Assembly (NCBI RefSeq): GCF_029894425.1
Contig: NZ_JARXYJ010000001.1
Span: 310,001 to 374,000, forward strand
Origin: Streptomyces sp. SAI-127
GTDB lineage: Bacteria; Actinomycetota; Actinomycetes; Streptomycetales; Streptomycetaceae
DNA length: 64,000 nt
Reading direction: 5' to 3'
Below, in pieces: positions 17,157 through 26,160 of this stretch; positions within the stretch are counted from its first letter, which is position 1, and the number at the start of each line of letters is the position of its first letter. Position numbers and translations under genes: made by a program. Below the pieces are notes generated by a model, which was given only the letters and a program-made list of their open reading frames with translations, was not told where the DNA came from and did not search any database.

Positions 17157-18689
17157 ATGCCGGTGAGGGCGGCTTCGCCCTTCGGGCCCGAACCCCTGAT
17201 CCGCATTCGCGGGCTCAGCAAACGGTTCGGCGGCACCCTCGCGCTGGCCGGGGTCGATCTGGACGTCCATCCCGGCAGTGTCCTCGCCCTGCTCGGGCCC
17301 AACGGCGCCGGGAAATCAACCCTCATCAAGGTCCTCGCCGGCGTCCACGACGCCGACGCGGGACAGATCACCGTCGCCGGGGAGGCTCTCGGCAGCCCGA
17401 CCGCCACCCGGAGCATGTCCTTCATCCACCAGGACCTCGGGCTCGTGGAGTGGATGACGGTCGCCGAGAACCTCGCCCTGAGCACCGGGTACGCGCGCCG
17501 GTCCGGGCTGATCTCCTGGCGGCGCACCCGCGCGCGCTGCGCCGACGCCCTGCGGACCGTCTCCGCCCGACTCGACCCCGGCGCCCCGGTCTCCACACTC
17601 GCGCCGGCCGACCGCTCGCTGGTCGCCATCGCCCGGGCGCTGGCGACACACGCACGGATCATCGTCCTCGACGAACCGACCGCCCGCCTGCCCGCCGCGG
17701 ACAGCGCCCGGCTCTTCAGCGTCCTGCACGACCTGCGCGACCAAGGGCACGCCATCCTCTACGTCAGCCACCGCCTGGACGAGGTCTACCGGGTCGCCGA
17801 CGCCTTCGCCGTCCTGCGCGACGGCCGTCTCGTCAGCCGCGGCCCGCTGGCCGGCCGCAGCCCGGCCCGGCTGGTCCACGACATCGTCGGCGAGTTGGAC
17901 GAACCGTCCCTCCACCGCACCACCGGAGCCCCGGCCGACGCACCGCCCGCCTTGACCCTCGACGGCGTGCGCACCGCCAAAACCGGTCCCGTCAGCCTCG
18001 AACTGAGGGCCGGAGAGATCCTCGGACTGGTCGGCCTCTCCGGAGCCGGACACATGGACCTGGGCCGCGCCCTCGCCGGCGCCCGGCCCCTCCTGGACGG
18101 GCGGGCCCTGCTGCACGGGCGGCCCTACCGTCCCCGTACGGTCACAGAGGCCGTCGCCCGCGGGGTGGGCCTCGTACCGGACGACCGGCTGCGGGAGGGC
18201 TGCCTCGCCGAGCTGACCGTACGGGAGAACCTCCTGGCCAATCCCGGCGCCGGAGGCCCGCCCGGACCGCGCTGGATCGGCCCCCGCAGTGAACGGGCCC
18301 GGGCCGCAGCCCTGATCGAACGGTTCGCGGTGCGCCCCCGGGACACCGAGACCCCCATCGCCACCCTGTCCGGCGGCAACCAGCAGAAAGTCATGATCGG
18401 CCGCTGGCTGCGGTCGGACCTGCACCTGCTGATCCTGGAGGAGCCGACCGCGAGCGTCGACGTCGGCGCCAAGGCCGCGATCCACCGCCTGCTCCGGGAG
18501 GCACTGGAGGCGGGCCTCGCGGTCCTGCTGCTGTCCACCGACTTCGAGGAGGTGGCGAGCCTTTGCCGGCGCACGCTGGTCTTCGTGCGCGGGACCGTCA
18601 CAGCGGAACTGAGCGGCCCCGCCCTGACCGTCGCCGGACTCACCCGGGCGGCCTCGGCCCTGCCCCCGTCCACGGCCCGGCGCTCATGA
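17157..18689 (+). CDS. Sugar-type ABC transporter ATPase, second cassette
   Basis: 510 residues from ATG 17157; GTG 17139 is possible. Domain 1 (~14-240) has Walker A GPNGAGKST and Walker B IIVLDEPT, but LAPADRSLVAIARAL replaces the LSGGQ signature. Domain 2 (~255-500) has a degenerate P-loop (GLSGAGHMDL), LSGGNQQKVMIGRWL and LLILEEPTASVD. This pattern of losses is the same as in the ATPase at 9844, so the two are probably paralogues of one subgroup. It overlaps the permease start by 4 nt. It should energise uptake of a sugar-like solute bound by the lipoprotein at 19796. Confidence 0.9.
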   Translation: MPVRAASPFGPEPLIRIRGLSKRFGGTLALAGVDLDVHPGSVLALLGPNGAGKSTLIKVLAGVHDADAGQITVAGEALGSPTATRSMSFIHQDLGLVEWMTVAENLALSTGYARRSGLISWRRTRARCADALRTVSARLDPGAPVSTLAPADRSLVAIARALATHARIIVLDEPTARLPAADSARLFSVLHDLRDQGHAILYVSHRLDEVYRVADAFAVLRDGRLVSRGPLAGRSPARLVHDIVGELDEPSLHRTTGAPADAPPALTLDGVRTAKTGPVSLELRAGEILGLVGLSGAGHMDLGRALAGARPLLDGRALLHGRPYRPRTVTEAVARGVGLVPDDRLREGCLAELTVRENLLANPGAGGPPGPRWIGPRSERARAAALIERFAVRPRDTETPIATLSGGNQQKVMIGRWLRSDLHLLILEEPTASVDVGAKAAIHRLLREALEAGLAVLLLSTDFEEVASLCRRTLVFVRGTVTAELSGPALTVAGLTRAASALPPSTARRS

Positions 18690-19750
18690 CGCCGCCGCCC
18701 CGGCACCGGCACCGCCCCGGCGGCCACCTCGTCGGCGCCTACGGCCTGCTCGCCCTCACCGCCCTGCTCTACCTCGCCTTCTCCCTCGCCCTGCCGGACA
18801 CCTTCCCCACGCAGGACACCCTCGACTCGATCCTGTCCAACCAGTCGATCCCGGCGATCCTCGCCCTCGCCGCCATGGTGCCCATCATCACCGGCGCATT
18901 CGACCTCTCCATCGGCTACGGCCTCGGCCTGGCCCATGTGATGGTGCTGTGGCTCATCGTCGAAGCGGGCTGGCCCTGGCCGCTCGCCTGCCTCACCGTG
19001 CTGGCCGGAGGACTCGCCGTGGGCGTCCTCAACGGCGTCGTCGTCGAGTTCGGCCGGATCGACTCCTTCATCGCCACCCTCGGCACCGGCAGCATGATGT
19101 ACGCCGTGACCGGATGGATCACCGACGGCAGCCGGATCGTTGCCGGCCCACAGGGTCTGCCGCCCGCCTTCACCGACCTCTACGACTCCTCGTTCCTCGG
19201 CCTCCCCGTCCCCGCCTTCTACGTCCTCGCCCTCGCAGCCGTCCTCTGGCTGGTGCTCGAGCGCCTGCCGCTCGGCCGATACCTGTACGTCGTCGGCTCG
19301 AACCCGCGCGCGGCCGACCTCGTGGGCATTCCGACCCGCAAGTACACCGTCTACGCATTCGCCGCCTCGGGCCTGATCGTCGGTCTCGCCGGCGTACTGC
19401 TCGCCGCCCAGCAGCAGATCGGCAACCCGAGCGTGGGCCTGGACTACCTGCTGCCCGCCTTCGTCGGCGCCCTCCTCGGCTCCACCGCGATCAAACCCGG
19501 ACGGCCCAACGCCCTCGGCACCGTCGTCGCCGTCGCCGTCCTCGCCGTCGGCCTCACCGGCATCGGCCAGCTGGGCGCCGAGTTCTGGACCGTCCCCCTG
19601 TTCAACGGCGGCACCCTGCTCATCGCCGTGGGCCTGGCCGGCTACGCGGCCCGCCGACGACTGCGCGGCGGCGCGACCCGCCACACACCCGCCCCGCCGC
19701 CCCCATCCCCGTCCGCCCCGGCGCCGGAGAGCGGAACGTCACCGCCCTGA
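18686..19750 (+). CDS. Sugar-type ABC transporter permease, second cassette
   Basis: 354 residues. Multi-pass BPD_transp_2 permease with FDLSIGYGLGLAHVM and IDSFIATLGTGSMMY, closely matching the equivalent segments of the permease at 11376. LYVVGSNPRAADLVGI is the coupling loop. The C-terminal tail (~325-354) is Pro/Ala/Ser-rich and probably cytosolic. The start overlaps the ATPase stop by 4 nt (ATGA). The binding protein follows 45 nt later on the same strand. Confidence 0.92.
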   Translation: MTPPPRHRHRPGGHLVGAYGLLALTALLYLAFSLALPDTFPTQDTLDSILSNQSIPAILALAAMVPIITGAFDLSIGYGLGLAHVMVLWLIVEAGWPWPLACLTVLAGGLAVGVLNGVVVEFGRIDSFIATLGTGSMMYAVTGWITDGSRIVAGPQGLPPAFTDLYDSSFLGLPVPAFYVLALAAVLWLVLERLPLGRYLYVVGSNPRAADLVGIPTRKYTVYAFAASGLIVGLAGVLLAAQQQIGNPSVGLDYLLPAFVGALLGSTAIKPGRPNALGTVVAVAVLAVGLTGIGQLGAEFWTVPLFNGGTLLIAVGLAGYAARRRLRGGATRHTPAPPPPSPSAPAPESGTSPP

Positions 19751-19795
19751 CCCCTCGCACGCGCCCGCCGCGCCGATCCCCTCACTGGAGCTCCC

Positions 19796-20962
19796 GTGCA
19801 CCGCACCCGCAAGGCCGCCCCCGCAGCCCGCACCGCGCGGCTCGCCTCCTGCGCCGTGCTGGCCACGGCCGCCGCCCTCGTCGGCTGCGAACGCGGTTCC
19901 TCCTCCGACAGCGCGGAGGAGACAGCGACGGGCCCGAACGGCTGCCCCGCCGTCCACACCCGGGCCAGGGAAGCCGTCACGCGCGCACAGCGCAACGACA
20001 TCCCCTGGGCAGGGCCCACCAGCGGCCCCGAAGCGGTGTCCGGCAGGACGATCGTCTACGTCGCCCAGACCATGACCAACCCCGGCGTCGCGGGCGCCGC
20101 CAACGGGGTGCGCGACGCCGGGCGAGCCATCGGCTGGAACGTCCGGGTGATCGACGGCGGCGGCACCCCGGCCGGAATCCAGTCGGCCATGAGCGAAGCC
20201 GTGGCCCTGCGGCCCTCGGGCATCGTCATCGGCGGGTTCGACCCCGACTCGACGGCCCAGCAGACCGCCCGCGCCAACGCACAGGGCATCCCGCTCGTCG
20301 GCTGGCACGCTGTCCCCGAACCCGGCCCCAGCAGGCAGCCCGACCTCTTCACCAACGTCACCACCCGCGTCCAGGACGTGGCCCGGATCAGCGCGCAGTG
20401 GATCATCTCCGACTCCGACGGCCGCGCCGGGGTCGTGCTCATCACCGATGCCTCGATCCCCTTCGCACGGAACAAGTCCGACCTGATCCGCAAGGACCTG
20501 GCGAGCTGCCAGGGGGTGCGGCTGCTCTCGGTGGAGAACATCCCGATCCCCGACGCCAGCAGCCGCACCCCCCAGGAGATCTCCTCCCTGCTGTCCCGCT
20601 TCCAGAACCGCTGGACCCACTCCGTGGCCATCAACGACCTGTACTTCGCCGACGCCGCCCCCGCCTTCCGCGCCGCCGGCGAGAAGGGCTCCGGCCCACC
20701 CTTCAACATCGGGGCCGGCGACGGCGACCCGTCCGCCTTCCAGCGCGTGAACAGCAGGCAGTACCAGGCCGCCACCGTGCCCGAGCCGCTGTCCCTCCAG
20801 GGCTGGCAGATCGTCGACGAGTTCAACCGCGCCTTCTCCGGCCGTCCCCACAGCGGATACGTGGCGCCGGTGCACATCGCCACGGCCGACAACAGCGAAG
20901 GCGCCACCACCTGGGACCCGTCGGGCTACCGCGAGGCGTACCGGAAGATCTGGGGGAAATGA
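19796..20962 (+). CDS. Sugar-type ABC transporter substrate-binding lipoprotein, second cassette
   Basis: 388 residues from GTG 19796. The signal peptide (MHRTRKAAPAARTARLA, hydrophobic core) ends in a lipobox LVGC. The mature domain begins TIVYVAQTMTNPGVAGAANGV and contains VALRPSGIVIGGFDPDS, typical of ribose-type periplasmic-binding-protein-like domain 4; the end GYREAYRKIWGK resembles the YQAQFKKLWGK end of the lipoprotein at 6815. It completes the cassette of 17157-20962. Unlike the first cassette, no enzyme gene is interleaved. Confidence 0.88.
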   Translation: MHRTRKAAPAARTARLASCAVLATAAALVGCERGSSSDSAEETATGPNGCPAVHTRAREAVTRAQRNDIPWAGPTSGPEAVSGRTIVYVAQTMTNPGVAGAANGVRDAGRAIGWNVRVIDGGGTPAGIQSAMSEAVALRPSGIVIGGFDPDSTAQQTARANAQGIPLVGWHAVPEPGPSRQPDLFTNVTTRVQDVARISAQWIISDSDGRAGVVLITDASIPFARNKSDLIRKDLASCQGVRLLSVENIPIPDASSRTPQEISSLLSRFQNRWTHSVAINDLYFADAAPAFRAAGEKGSGPPFNIGAGDGDPSAFQRVNSRQYQAATVPEPLSLQGWQIVDEFNRAFSGRPHSGYVAPVHIATADNSEGATTWDPSGYREAYRKIWGK

Positions 20963-21009
20963 CGGCCGGCCAGATGCCGATCGGCGGGGGTCGCGCACGA
21001 CAGCGAGGG

Positions 21010-21215
21010 TGACCCGGCGGCACCGAGCGCGGCGATGTGCGGCATCTCCATGGCCACGCCACACACCCGCCGGCGCCGCCGCGATGTTCGCCCAGGAGCA
21101 CCCCGACCGGACCGGCGAGCGGATCAAGGCCGCGCTGGTGGCATCCGCCAAGCCACTCACCGGCGCCACCGGCTACGACACCGGGGCTGGCCGGGTGGAC
21201 CTGACCGCGCGACCG
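21010..21215 (+). pseudogene. Subtilisin-like (S8) serine peptidase remnant
   Basis: GISMATPH at 21,041-21,064 matches the catalytic-serine motif GTSMATPH of S8 peptidases. A frame change follows, and AGAAAMFAQEHPDRTGERIK with ALVASAKP and GYDTGAGRVDLTA continues the family's C-terminal catalytic region. No upstream domain or intact frame exists, so this is a decayed fragment. The rest of 20,963-21,527 holds no gene that I can recognise, only the short direct repeat at 21,458. Confidence 0.7.
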
Positions 21216-21457
21216 GCATCACCGGGGCCGCCTCGTCGACTTTCGCATTGCAGTCCTGGCAGTGCCGCACTCACCGGCATAATCACCGTCTCCCCTACCG
21301 CCTTCCCGGGCATCGTCGGCGGGCCGAGACGCCGTCCAGCACAGGAACGGCGGCTGCGTTCGCCGGACAGGCGGCGCAACCGGTCCAGCAGGTGGGGCAG
21401 TTCATGGGGGGCCTGACAGGCGATGGGCCATGCCGGCGCAGCAGGCACGCTTTTCGG

Positions 21458-21489
21458 TTGTGGTGATCACCCTTCCATTGTGGTGATCA
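21458..21489. repeat. Two 12-bp direct repeats (TTGTGGTGATCA) 20 bp apart
   Basis: Copies at 21458-21469 and 21478-21489 are identical and separated by CCCTTCCA. The first contains the palindrome GGTGATCACC. The repeat lies just beyond the 3' end of the formamidase gene. Its role is unknown; it could be a recombination scar or a protein site. Confidence 0.5.
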
Positions 21490-21527
21490 GCGAACTCGAC
21501 ACTCCGTCCATCGCGGCCGAAGGAACC

Positions 21528-22592
21528 CTACGCCAGGTCCGCCTTGGATATGCGGCCGTGGACGCCTTTGACCATGTCGACCACCTGGGATACGTGGAAG
21601 TCCGCGGCCGCGCTGAGGTAGGCGAGGCCGACGGGGCCGGGAATGTCGAACCGGTCCGTGAGAAGCGTGAGCGCATCGCGTACGGCGTTGCGCAGGGCCT
21701 CGTCGAGGTCGTGGTCGAGGCCCAGCACGATGTGCTCGGTGGGCGTCTCCGCGAAGGGGGCGCGCAGGCGGGCCGCCAGAGAGCGGGTGGCCGGGTCGCT
21801 GTGGACGGTGAGGCGGAGGGTGGCGCGCAGCGGGGCCTCGAAGGCGGTGAGGGCGACCTCGCCGTCGCCCTGGGAGAAGTGCGGGTCGCCGACGTAGAAG
21901 AGGGCCTCGGGGACCTGGACGGGGAGGAAGAGCCGGGTGCCGGTGCCGAGGTGGCGGACGTCGATGTTCCCGCCGTGCGGGCCCGGCGGTACGGAGTGGA
22001 CGGGGGCTTCGGTGGCCGGTGCGACACCCATGATGCCCAGGAAGGGGCGCAGGGGGAAGGTGAGTTGGCGGCCGTCGCCGACCGGGAGCCGGCCCCGGCC
22101 GTCGTCGCCCACGGTCGCCACGATGCTGGCCGGCTCGCCCGGAGGTGTCCGCGGGTATTCACCGGGGAGGGCCCCCTTGCCGTGCCGGTTGCTGATCACC
22201 CCGTAGGGGGCGCGGCGGCGCAGGGTCAGTACCTCGACCTCCAGGACGTCGCCGGGCTGTGCGCCGTGCAGTGCCACGGGTCCGGTGACGACGTGCGGGC
22301 CGTGTGTCTCCGGCAGGTGTTCGCGTGCGGAGGCGGCCAGTTCTATGGCGTCGTGCAGGAGGCCGTTCGCCGGGATGCCGGCCGCGCTGAAGAAGGCGGC
22401 CGGGTCGCGGCCCTGGTCCTCGAGGATGCCCTCGTGGCTGATGGTGTCGATGGTGACGGTCTCGCCCGAGCGGACGGTCAGCGCCGGTTTGGCGGTGGCG
22501 TTGGGGAGCAGGCCCCAGTGCACCCGGGAGGGGTCGGCGGGCAGGTAGTGGTCGCCGTCCAGGGGGCCGAGTCCGGGTTGGAGGAGGTTCAC
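21528..22592 (-). CDS. Acetamidase/formamidase family protein
   Basis: 354 residues from GTG 22592, which overlaps the isochorismatase stop by 4 nt; the frame is open further upstream but there lies antisense or out of frame with the hydrolase. Family features are the early HWGLLPNATAKPALTVRSGE, a GDVLEVEVL strand, GPHGGNIDVRHLGTG and VPEALFYVGDPHFSQGDGE, which form the acetamidase/formamidase core. It should hydrolyse formamide or a short amide to acid and ammonia. It is the last gene of a nine-gene operon, consistent with a final ammonia-releasing step. Confidence 0.88.
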   Translation of the reverse strand: MNLLQPGLGPLDGDHYLPADPSRVHWGLLPNATAKPALTVRSGETVTIDTISHEGILEDQGRDPAAFFSAAGIPANGLLHDAIELAASAREHLPETHGPHVVTGPVALHGAQPGDVLEVEVLTLRRRAPYGVISNRHGKGALPGEYPRTPPGEPASIVATVGDDGRGRLPVGDGRQLTFPLRPFLGIMGVAPATEAPVHSVPPGPHGGNIDVRHLGTGTRLFLPVQVPEALFYVGDPHFSQGDGEVALTAFEAPLRATLRLTVHSDPATRSLAARLRAPFAETPTEHIVLGLDHDLDEALRNAVRDALTLLTDRFDIPGPVGLAYLSAAADFHVSQVVDMVKGVHGRISKADLA

Positions 22593-23359
22593 TTCAGGGC
22601 CTCTCTCAGGGCCTCGGAGGGGAGGGTGAATCCGAAGCACTGGCGGACGTTGTAGAGCGTGGCGTCCATGCAGTACGCGGGCGAGGTGGTGGCCACCGCG
22701 TCCTCCACCATGAGGACGTCGTAGCCGAGGTTCGCGGCGTCCATGAGGGTGGCCAGGACGCACTGGTCGGCGTTGACGCCGGCGAACAGCAGGGTGTCGA
22801 CCCGCAGGTTGCGCAGCACACTGTCCAGCTCGGTGTCCTGGAAGCCGCTCATCCGGTACTTGGCGACCTGGATGTCTTCTTCCGCCGCCTCCAGCCCGGC
22901 GACGAGCGCGGCCGAGGGGCTGCCGTGCTCCAGCACCCGGCCCGCGCCACCGGTCAGTGGGGCGCCGATGCCGCCGCCGGTGCCGTCCGGGTCGTAGACG
23001 TGCAGGACGCCGGGGGGAAGGTTGGCCCGGTCGGGGCGGTTGCCCCAGTTGAGCCAGACGACCGGGACGCCGGCGGCGCGCAGCGGGGGCAGCAGGCCGG
23101 CGATGACGGGGATCGGGGCGCGGGCGGGGGTCACGTCCACGCCGATGGAGGCGAGCCAGCCGTCGGGAGAGCAGAAGTCGTTCTGCATGTCGACGACGAT
23201 CAGCGCGGTGGCGGCGAGATCGGCGACCACGGTCTGCGGCAGCGCCTCGACGGTGACCGGACGCGGGTCTCGGTGCGGTCGGGCCAGGGTGACGCATCTG
23301 CCGTCGGCCCGCCAGGCGTTGCGGGAGTTGGGCCCGATCAGACCGTGGGACTCAGGCAT
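22589..23359 (-). CDS. Isochorismatase-family cysteine hydrolase
   Basis: 256 residues. The catalytic triad is visible: Asp in VVDMQNDF, Lys in VAKYRMSGF and Cys in GVNADQCVLATLMDA. The N-terminal extension and the GFQDTELDSVLRNL element resemble ureidoacrylate/biuret-type amide hydrolases (RutB, biuret hydrolase) more than nicotinamidases. It should cleave a C-N bond of an amide, carbamate or ureide. ATG 23359 overlaps the end of the amidase gene by 8 nt, and its own stop overlaps the formamidase start. The exact substrate is inference. Confidence 0.88.
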   Translation of the reverse strand: MPESHGLIGPNSRNAWRADGRCVTLARPHRDPRPVTVEALPQTVVADLAATALIVVDMQNDFCSPDGWLASIGVDVTPARAPIPVIAGLLPPLRAAGVPVVWLNWGNRPDRANLPPGVLHVYDPDGTGGGIGAPLTGGAGRVLEHGSPSAALVAGLEAAEEDIQVAKYRMSGFQDTELDSVLRNLRVDTLLFAGVNADQCVLATLMDAANLGYDVLMVEDAVATTSPAYCMDATLYNVRQCFGFTLPSEALREALK

Positions 23360-24935
23360 GCGTGGGACTCCTCGATTCGGTCGTGCGGGCGGCGAGGTCC
23401 AGCAGCGCCCGGTCGGTACCCGGGGCGCCCAGCGCACACAGCCCCACGGGCAGTGAGCGCACCCGCAGCAGCGGCGCGACGACCGCCGGGAGCCCGGCCA
23501 GCGAGGCGAGGCAGGTCAGGCGGAGAGTGGCGGCTCGTACGGCCTCCACCTCCTCGGACGGCGCGCCGGCGTGGAGGGCGGGACCACTCGTGGCGGGCAG
23601 CAGCAGGGCGCTCCCGGGCGGCGGTACGGCGTCCAGTGCCTTGCGCGCGCCGGCCAGGACCTGTTCCGCCTGGGCCCGCTCGGCCGCGCTCACCCGGCGT
23701 CCGTTCTCGAAGCGCCCCGCGACGTCCGGAGCGAGGGCGCCCAGGTGACGGGTGATCCAGGCCCCGTGCCGCTCCCAGGCCTCGGCGGCCTGGACCGTAC
23801 GGAAGGCGGCCAACCACTCCTCCAGGTGCTCGGCGGCTCCGGTGGACGTACGCGTCAGGGGCAGCTCTGTGCGCAGAGAGAGCGCGCGGCAGGCGGCCTC
23901 GAAGGAGGCGCGCACCTCGGGCTCGGCGTGCGACGCCAGTTCCTCGTCCACCATGAGCTCGGCAACCGGCACAGGGTCGTCGTCCGGGGGCAGCAGCACC
24001 TCGGCTGCCGTCCGCAGCAGGGCGGGGTCGCGGGCCAGGAGGCCGGCGGTGTCGAAGGAGGGTGCCAGCGCCAGCAGGCCCCCAGTGGGGGTGGCACCGT
24101 GGGTGGGGCGCCAGCCGTAAAGGCCGCAGTAGGAGGCGGGTACGCGGATCGAGCCGGCGGTGTCGGTGGCCAGTCCCAGGTCCGCCCAGCCACGGGCCAC
24201 GGCGGCGGCCGGGCCGCTGCTGGAGCCGCCGGTGATCCGGCCGGGCGCGGCGGGGTTGACGGGGGTGCCGTAGTGGGCGTTGGTCCCGGCGAGGCTGAAG
24301 GCCAGCTCGTCGGTCTGGGCGATGCCGGTGAGCTCGGCGCCGGCGTTGAGCAGCCGTCGTACGGCGTCTGCGTGCGCGGGTTCCGGGCGCGCCTCGGCCA
24401 GCCAGGCGGGGTTGCCCGCGCCGACGCGCTGCCCGGCCACGGCGAACAGGTCCTTCACGGCGGTGCGGACGTGCGCCAGCGGGCCCTGTCCAGTGGACGC
24501 CACCAGCGGCCCACCTTCCTCGTGGCGACCCGCCACACGCCACACCGCCGGATCGGGGCGCTCGTCCGGCGTCGGCGCGGCTACGGCGCTCACGTGCGCG
24601 GCGGCGATCCGCCACCCGGCGTCGGTGTGCTGCCACACCTGGGTCTGCAGTCCGCGCGTCCCGTCCTGCCGCCGGGTCTCGGCGGTCACGACCGCGACCC
24701 CGGTTGCCGGCCGGACCACGTGCACGCGCTCGACGACCCGCGCCGGAGCCCCGCCCCGTCCGCGCCGGAAGTCGGCGATGGCCCTGTGGCCCACCAGCAC
24801 GGTGTCGCCCTCGGCGCGCAGGGTGCCCTGCGCGTCGAGGAACCAGTGGTCAAGGCCGGTCAGGTCGTTGGCGGCCAGTGCCTGTTCGTACGCCCAGAAG
24901 GCGCCGAGGAGATCTGTGTCCGGGGAATCGGTCAC
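23352..24935 (-). CDS. AtzH-like (DUF3225) domain fused to amidase-signature hydrolase
   Basis: 527 residues from GTG 24935. Residues ~1-125 (LLGAFWAYEQALAANDL, VLVGHRAIADFR, GLQTQVWQ) are the AtzH/SnoaL-like domain; AtzH handles a cyanuric-acid-pathway ureide. Residues ~150-527 are an amidase of the AtzE/AtzF type with the Ser-cisSer-Lys triad: Lys161 in AVKDLF, cis-Ser ~239 in GGSSSG and Ser262 in DTAGSIRVPA (the usual form is DTGGS). It should hydrolyse an amide or carboxyurea bond in the cytoplasm. The fusion suggests consecutive deamidation steps. Its start overlaps the cupin stop by 4 nt. Confidence 0.88.
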   Translation of the reverse strand: MTDSPDTDLLGAFWAYEQALAANDLTGLDHWFLDAQGTLRAEGDTVLVGHRAIADFRRGRGGAPARVVERVHVVRPATGVAVVTAETRRQDGTRGLQTQVWQHTDAGWRIAAAHVSAVAAPTPDERPDPAVWRVAGRHEEGGPLVASTGQGPLAHVRTAVKDLFAVAGQRVGAGNPAWLAEARPEPAHADAVRRLLNAGAELTGIAQTDELAFSLAGTNAHYGTPVNPAAPGRITGGSSSGPAAAVARGWADLGLATDTAGSIRVPASYCGLYGWRPTHGATPTGGLLALAPSFDTAGLLARDPALLRTAAEVLLPPDDDPVPVAELMVDEELASHAEPEVRASFEAACRALSLRTELPLTRTSTGAAEHLEEWLAAFRTVQAAEAWERHGAWITRHLGALAPDVAGRFENGRRVSAAERAQAEQVLAGARKALDAVPPPGSALLLPATSGPALHAGAPSEEVEAVRAATLRLTCLASLAGLPAVVAPLLRVRSLPVGLCALGAPGTDRALLDLAARTTESRSPTHA

Positions 24936-25363
24936 GACGTGCCCGCCCGCAGTACGGCCAGGTCCTGCTCGTCGAGCGTGGCGAGCGGCCCGCCTTCGAT
25001 GAGGTCGGCGAAGCCCTCGTCGGGGGACATGACGGTGAGGGTGTAGAGGCGTTCGGTGGCGGACGTGTTGACGATGCGGTGCTTGGACCCGGCGAGCAGG
25101 ACCAGGATGTCGCCGGGGGCGAGGTCGCGTTCGTGCTCGTCGCTGGCGGCGCGGCCGTGGCCGGCGAGCACGACGAAGGTCTCGACCGACTCGGGGTGCC
25201 AGTTGAGGGGCTGGGCGCCGCCCGGTTCCCAGACCTCGAGGACGACCGTGGTCGGCGAGCCGTCCCGGGGGCCGGTGAGTACGGCGAGCTTGACGGTGTC
25301 GCCCTCGGTGATGTGGTGGGCGGTGATGTCGTGCAGCGGGGTGTGCAGCGGGGGGTTGGCCAT
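24932..25363 (-). CDS. Small cupin-domain protein
   Basis: 143 residues with a single beta-barrel cupin domain. NWHPESVETFVVLAGHGR is cupin motif 1, with the expected His and Glu ligands, and LAPGDILVLLAGSKHRIVN is motif 2 with its His. ATG 25363 has GAGGGAG upstream. It is inside the operon between the creatininase-family gene and the amidase fusion, so an enzymatic or metabolite-binding role in the same pathway is likelier than regulation: it has no DNA-binding domain. Confidence 0.85.
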   Translation of the reverse strand: MANPPLHTPLHDITAHHITEGDTVKLAVLTGPRDGSPTTVVLEVWEPGGAQPLNWHPESVETFVVLAGHGRAASDEHERDLAPGDILVLLAGSKHRIVNTSATERLYTLTVMSPDEGFADLIEGGPLATLDEQDLAVLRAGTS

Positions 25364-25374
25364 GGCGGGCTCCC

Positions 25375-26160
25375 TCAGGAGGTCAAGGGGCGGTCGGGCA
25401 GGAAGCGCGCGCATTCGCGCAACGCGGCGGCGGACGCGGCGATCGACGCGTCGACCAGCTTGCGGCCGAGTTCGGGCGTGGCTCCCGTGGGATCGCCGAT
25501 GAGGCCGTTGCCGGTGGCGAAGTCGTCGCTGGTCCAGCCGAAGGAGACCGGCTTGCCGAAGCCGATGTGCTCGTACGACGTCAGGTGTTCGGGGACGCTG
25601 CGGCGGGCCTGGTCCATGTCCACCAGGTCCGGGTGGAGGTGGAGCATGGCGGCGGTTTCCTTGAGCCCGCCGTGCACGCCCATGCCGTACTCCGTGACCG
25701 GGGACGTACCACCCTGGTCGGCGGGGAGGGAGGCGTGCAGCAGGAACGTGCGCAGGCCGTACCGGGTGCGCAGTTCGCGCAGGGCGACGCCGAGCAGGGC
25801 GCTGTTGCCGCCGTGCGCGTTGAGGAAGGCGAGCCGGCGTACGGGGCCGGCGGCCAGGGAGCGGCCGAGGTCGTCGAGGACGGACAGCAGGGTGCGGGCG
25901 CTGAGCCACAGCGTGCCCGGCGACCAGGCGTGTTCGTCGGACTTGGTGTAGGCGAGCCCCGGCAGCAGCGTGATGTCGCAGCTCTCCCCGGCGAGCCGGG
26001 CGGCGCCTTCGGCGACGGCCTCGGCCATGTAGTAGTCGGTGGCGACGGGCAGATGGGGCCCGTGCTGCTCGACCGCGCCGACGGGCAGCACGGCGACGGT
26101 GTCCTCGCCGAGCCGCTCGATGTCCGGGCCGCGGAGGTCGATGAACCGGGTGAAGGTCAC
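25375..26160 (-). CDS. Creatininase-family amidohydrolase
   Basis: 261 residues. Metal-binding elements of the creatininase family are present: VGAVEQHGPHLPVATDYYMA (Glu, His, Asp) and FLNAHGGNSALLGVALREL. LAYTKSDEHAWSPGTLWLS is also family-typical. The family opens cyclic amides (creatinine to creatine) or hydrolyses formamides in heterocycle pathways. GTG 26160 overlaps the oxidase stop by 4 nt. With amidase, isochorismatase and formamidase neighbours, a ring-opening or deformylation step on an N-heterocycle is a reasonable inference. Confidence 0.9.
   Translation of the reverse strand: MTFTRFIDLRGPDIERLGEDTVAVLPVGAVEQHGPHLPVATDYYMAEAVAEGAARLAGESCDITLLPGLAYTKSDEHAWSPGTLWLSARTLLSVLDDLGRSLAAGPVRRLAFLNAHGGNSALLGVALRELRTRYGLRTFLLHASLPADQGGTSPVTEYGMGVHGGLKETAAMLHLHPDLVDMDQARRSVPEHLTSYEHIGFGKPVSFGWTSDDFATGNGLIGDPTGATPELGRKLVDASIAASAAALRECARFLPDRPLTS

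Noticed and set aside
13829..17755. Open frame of about 1308 codons antisense to the SpoIIE protein
   Set aside because: No recognisable domain, and it crosses two real genes; a GC-bias artefact.
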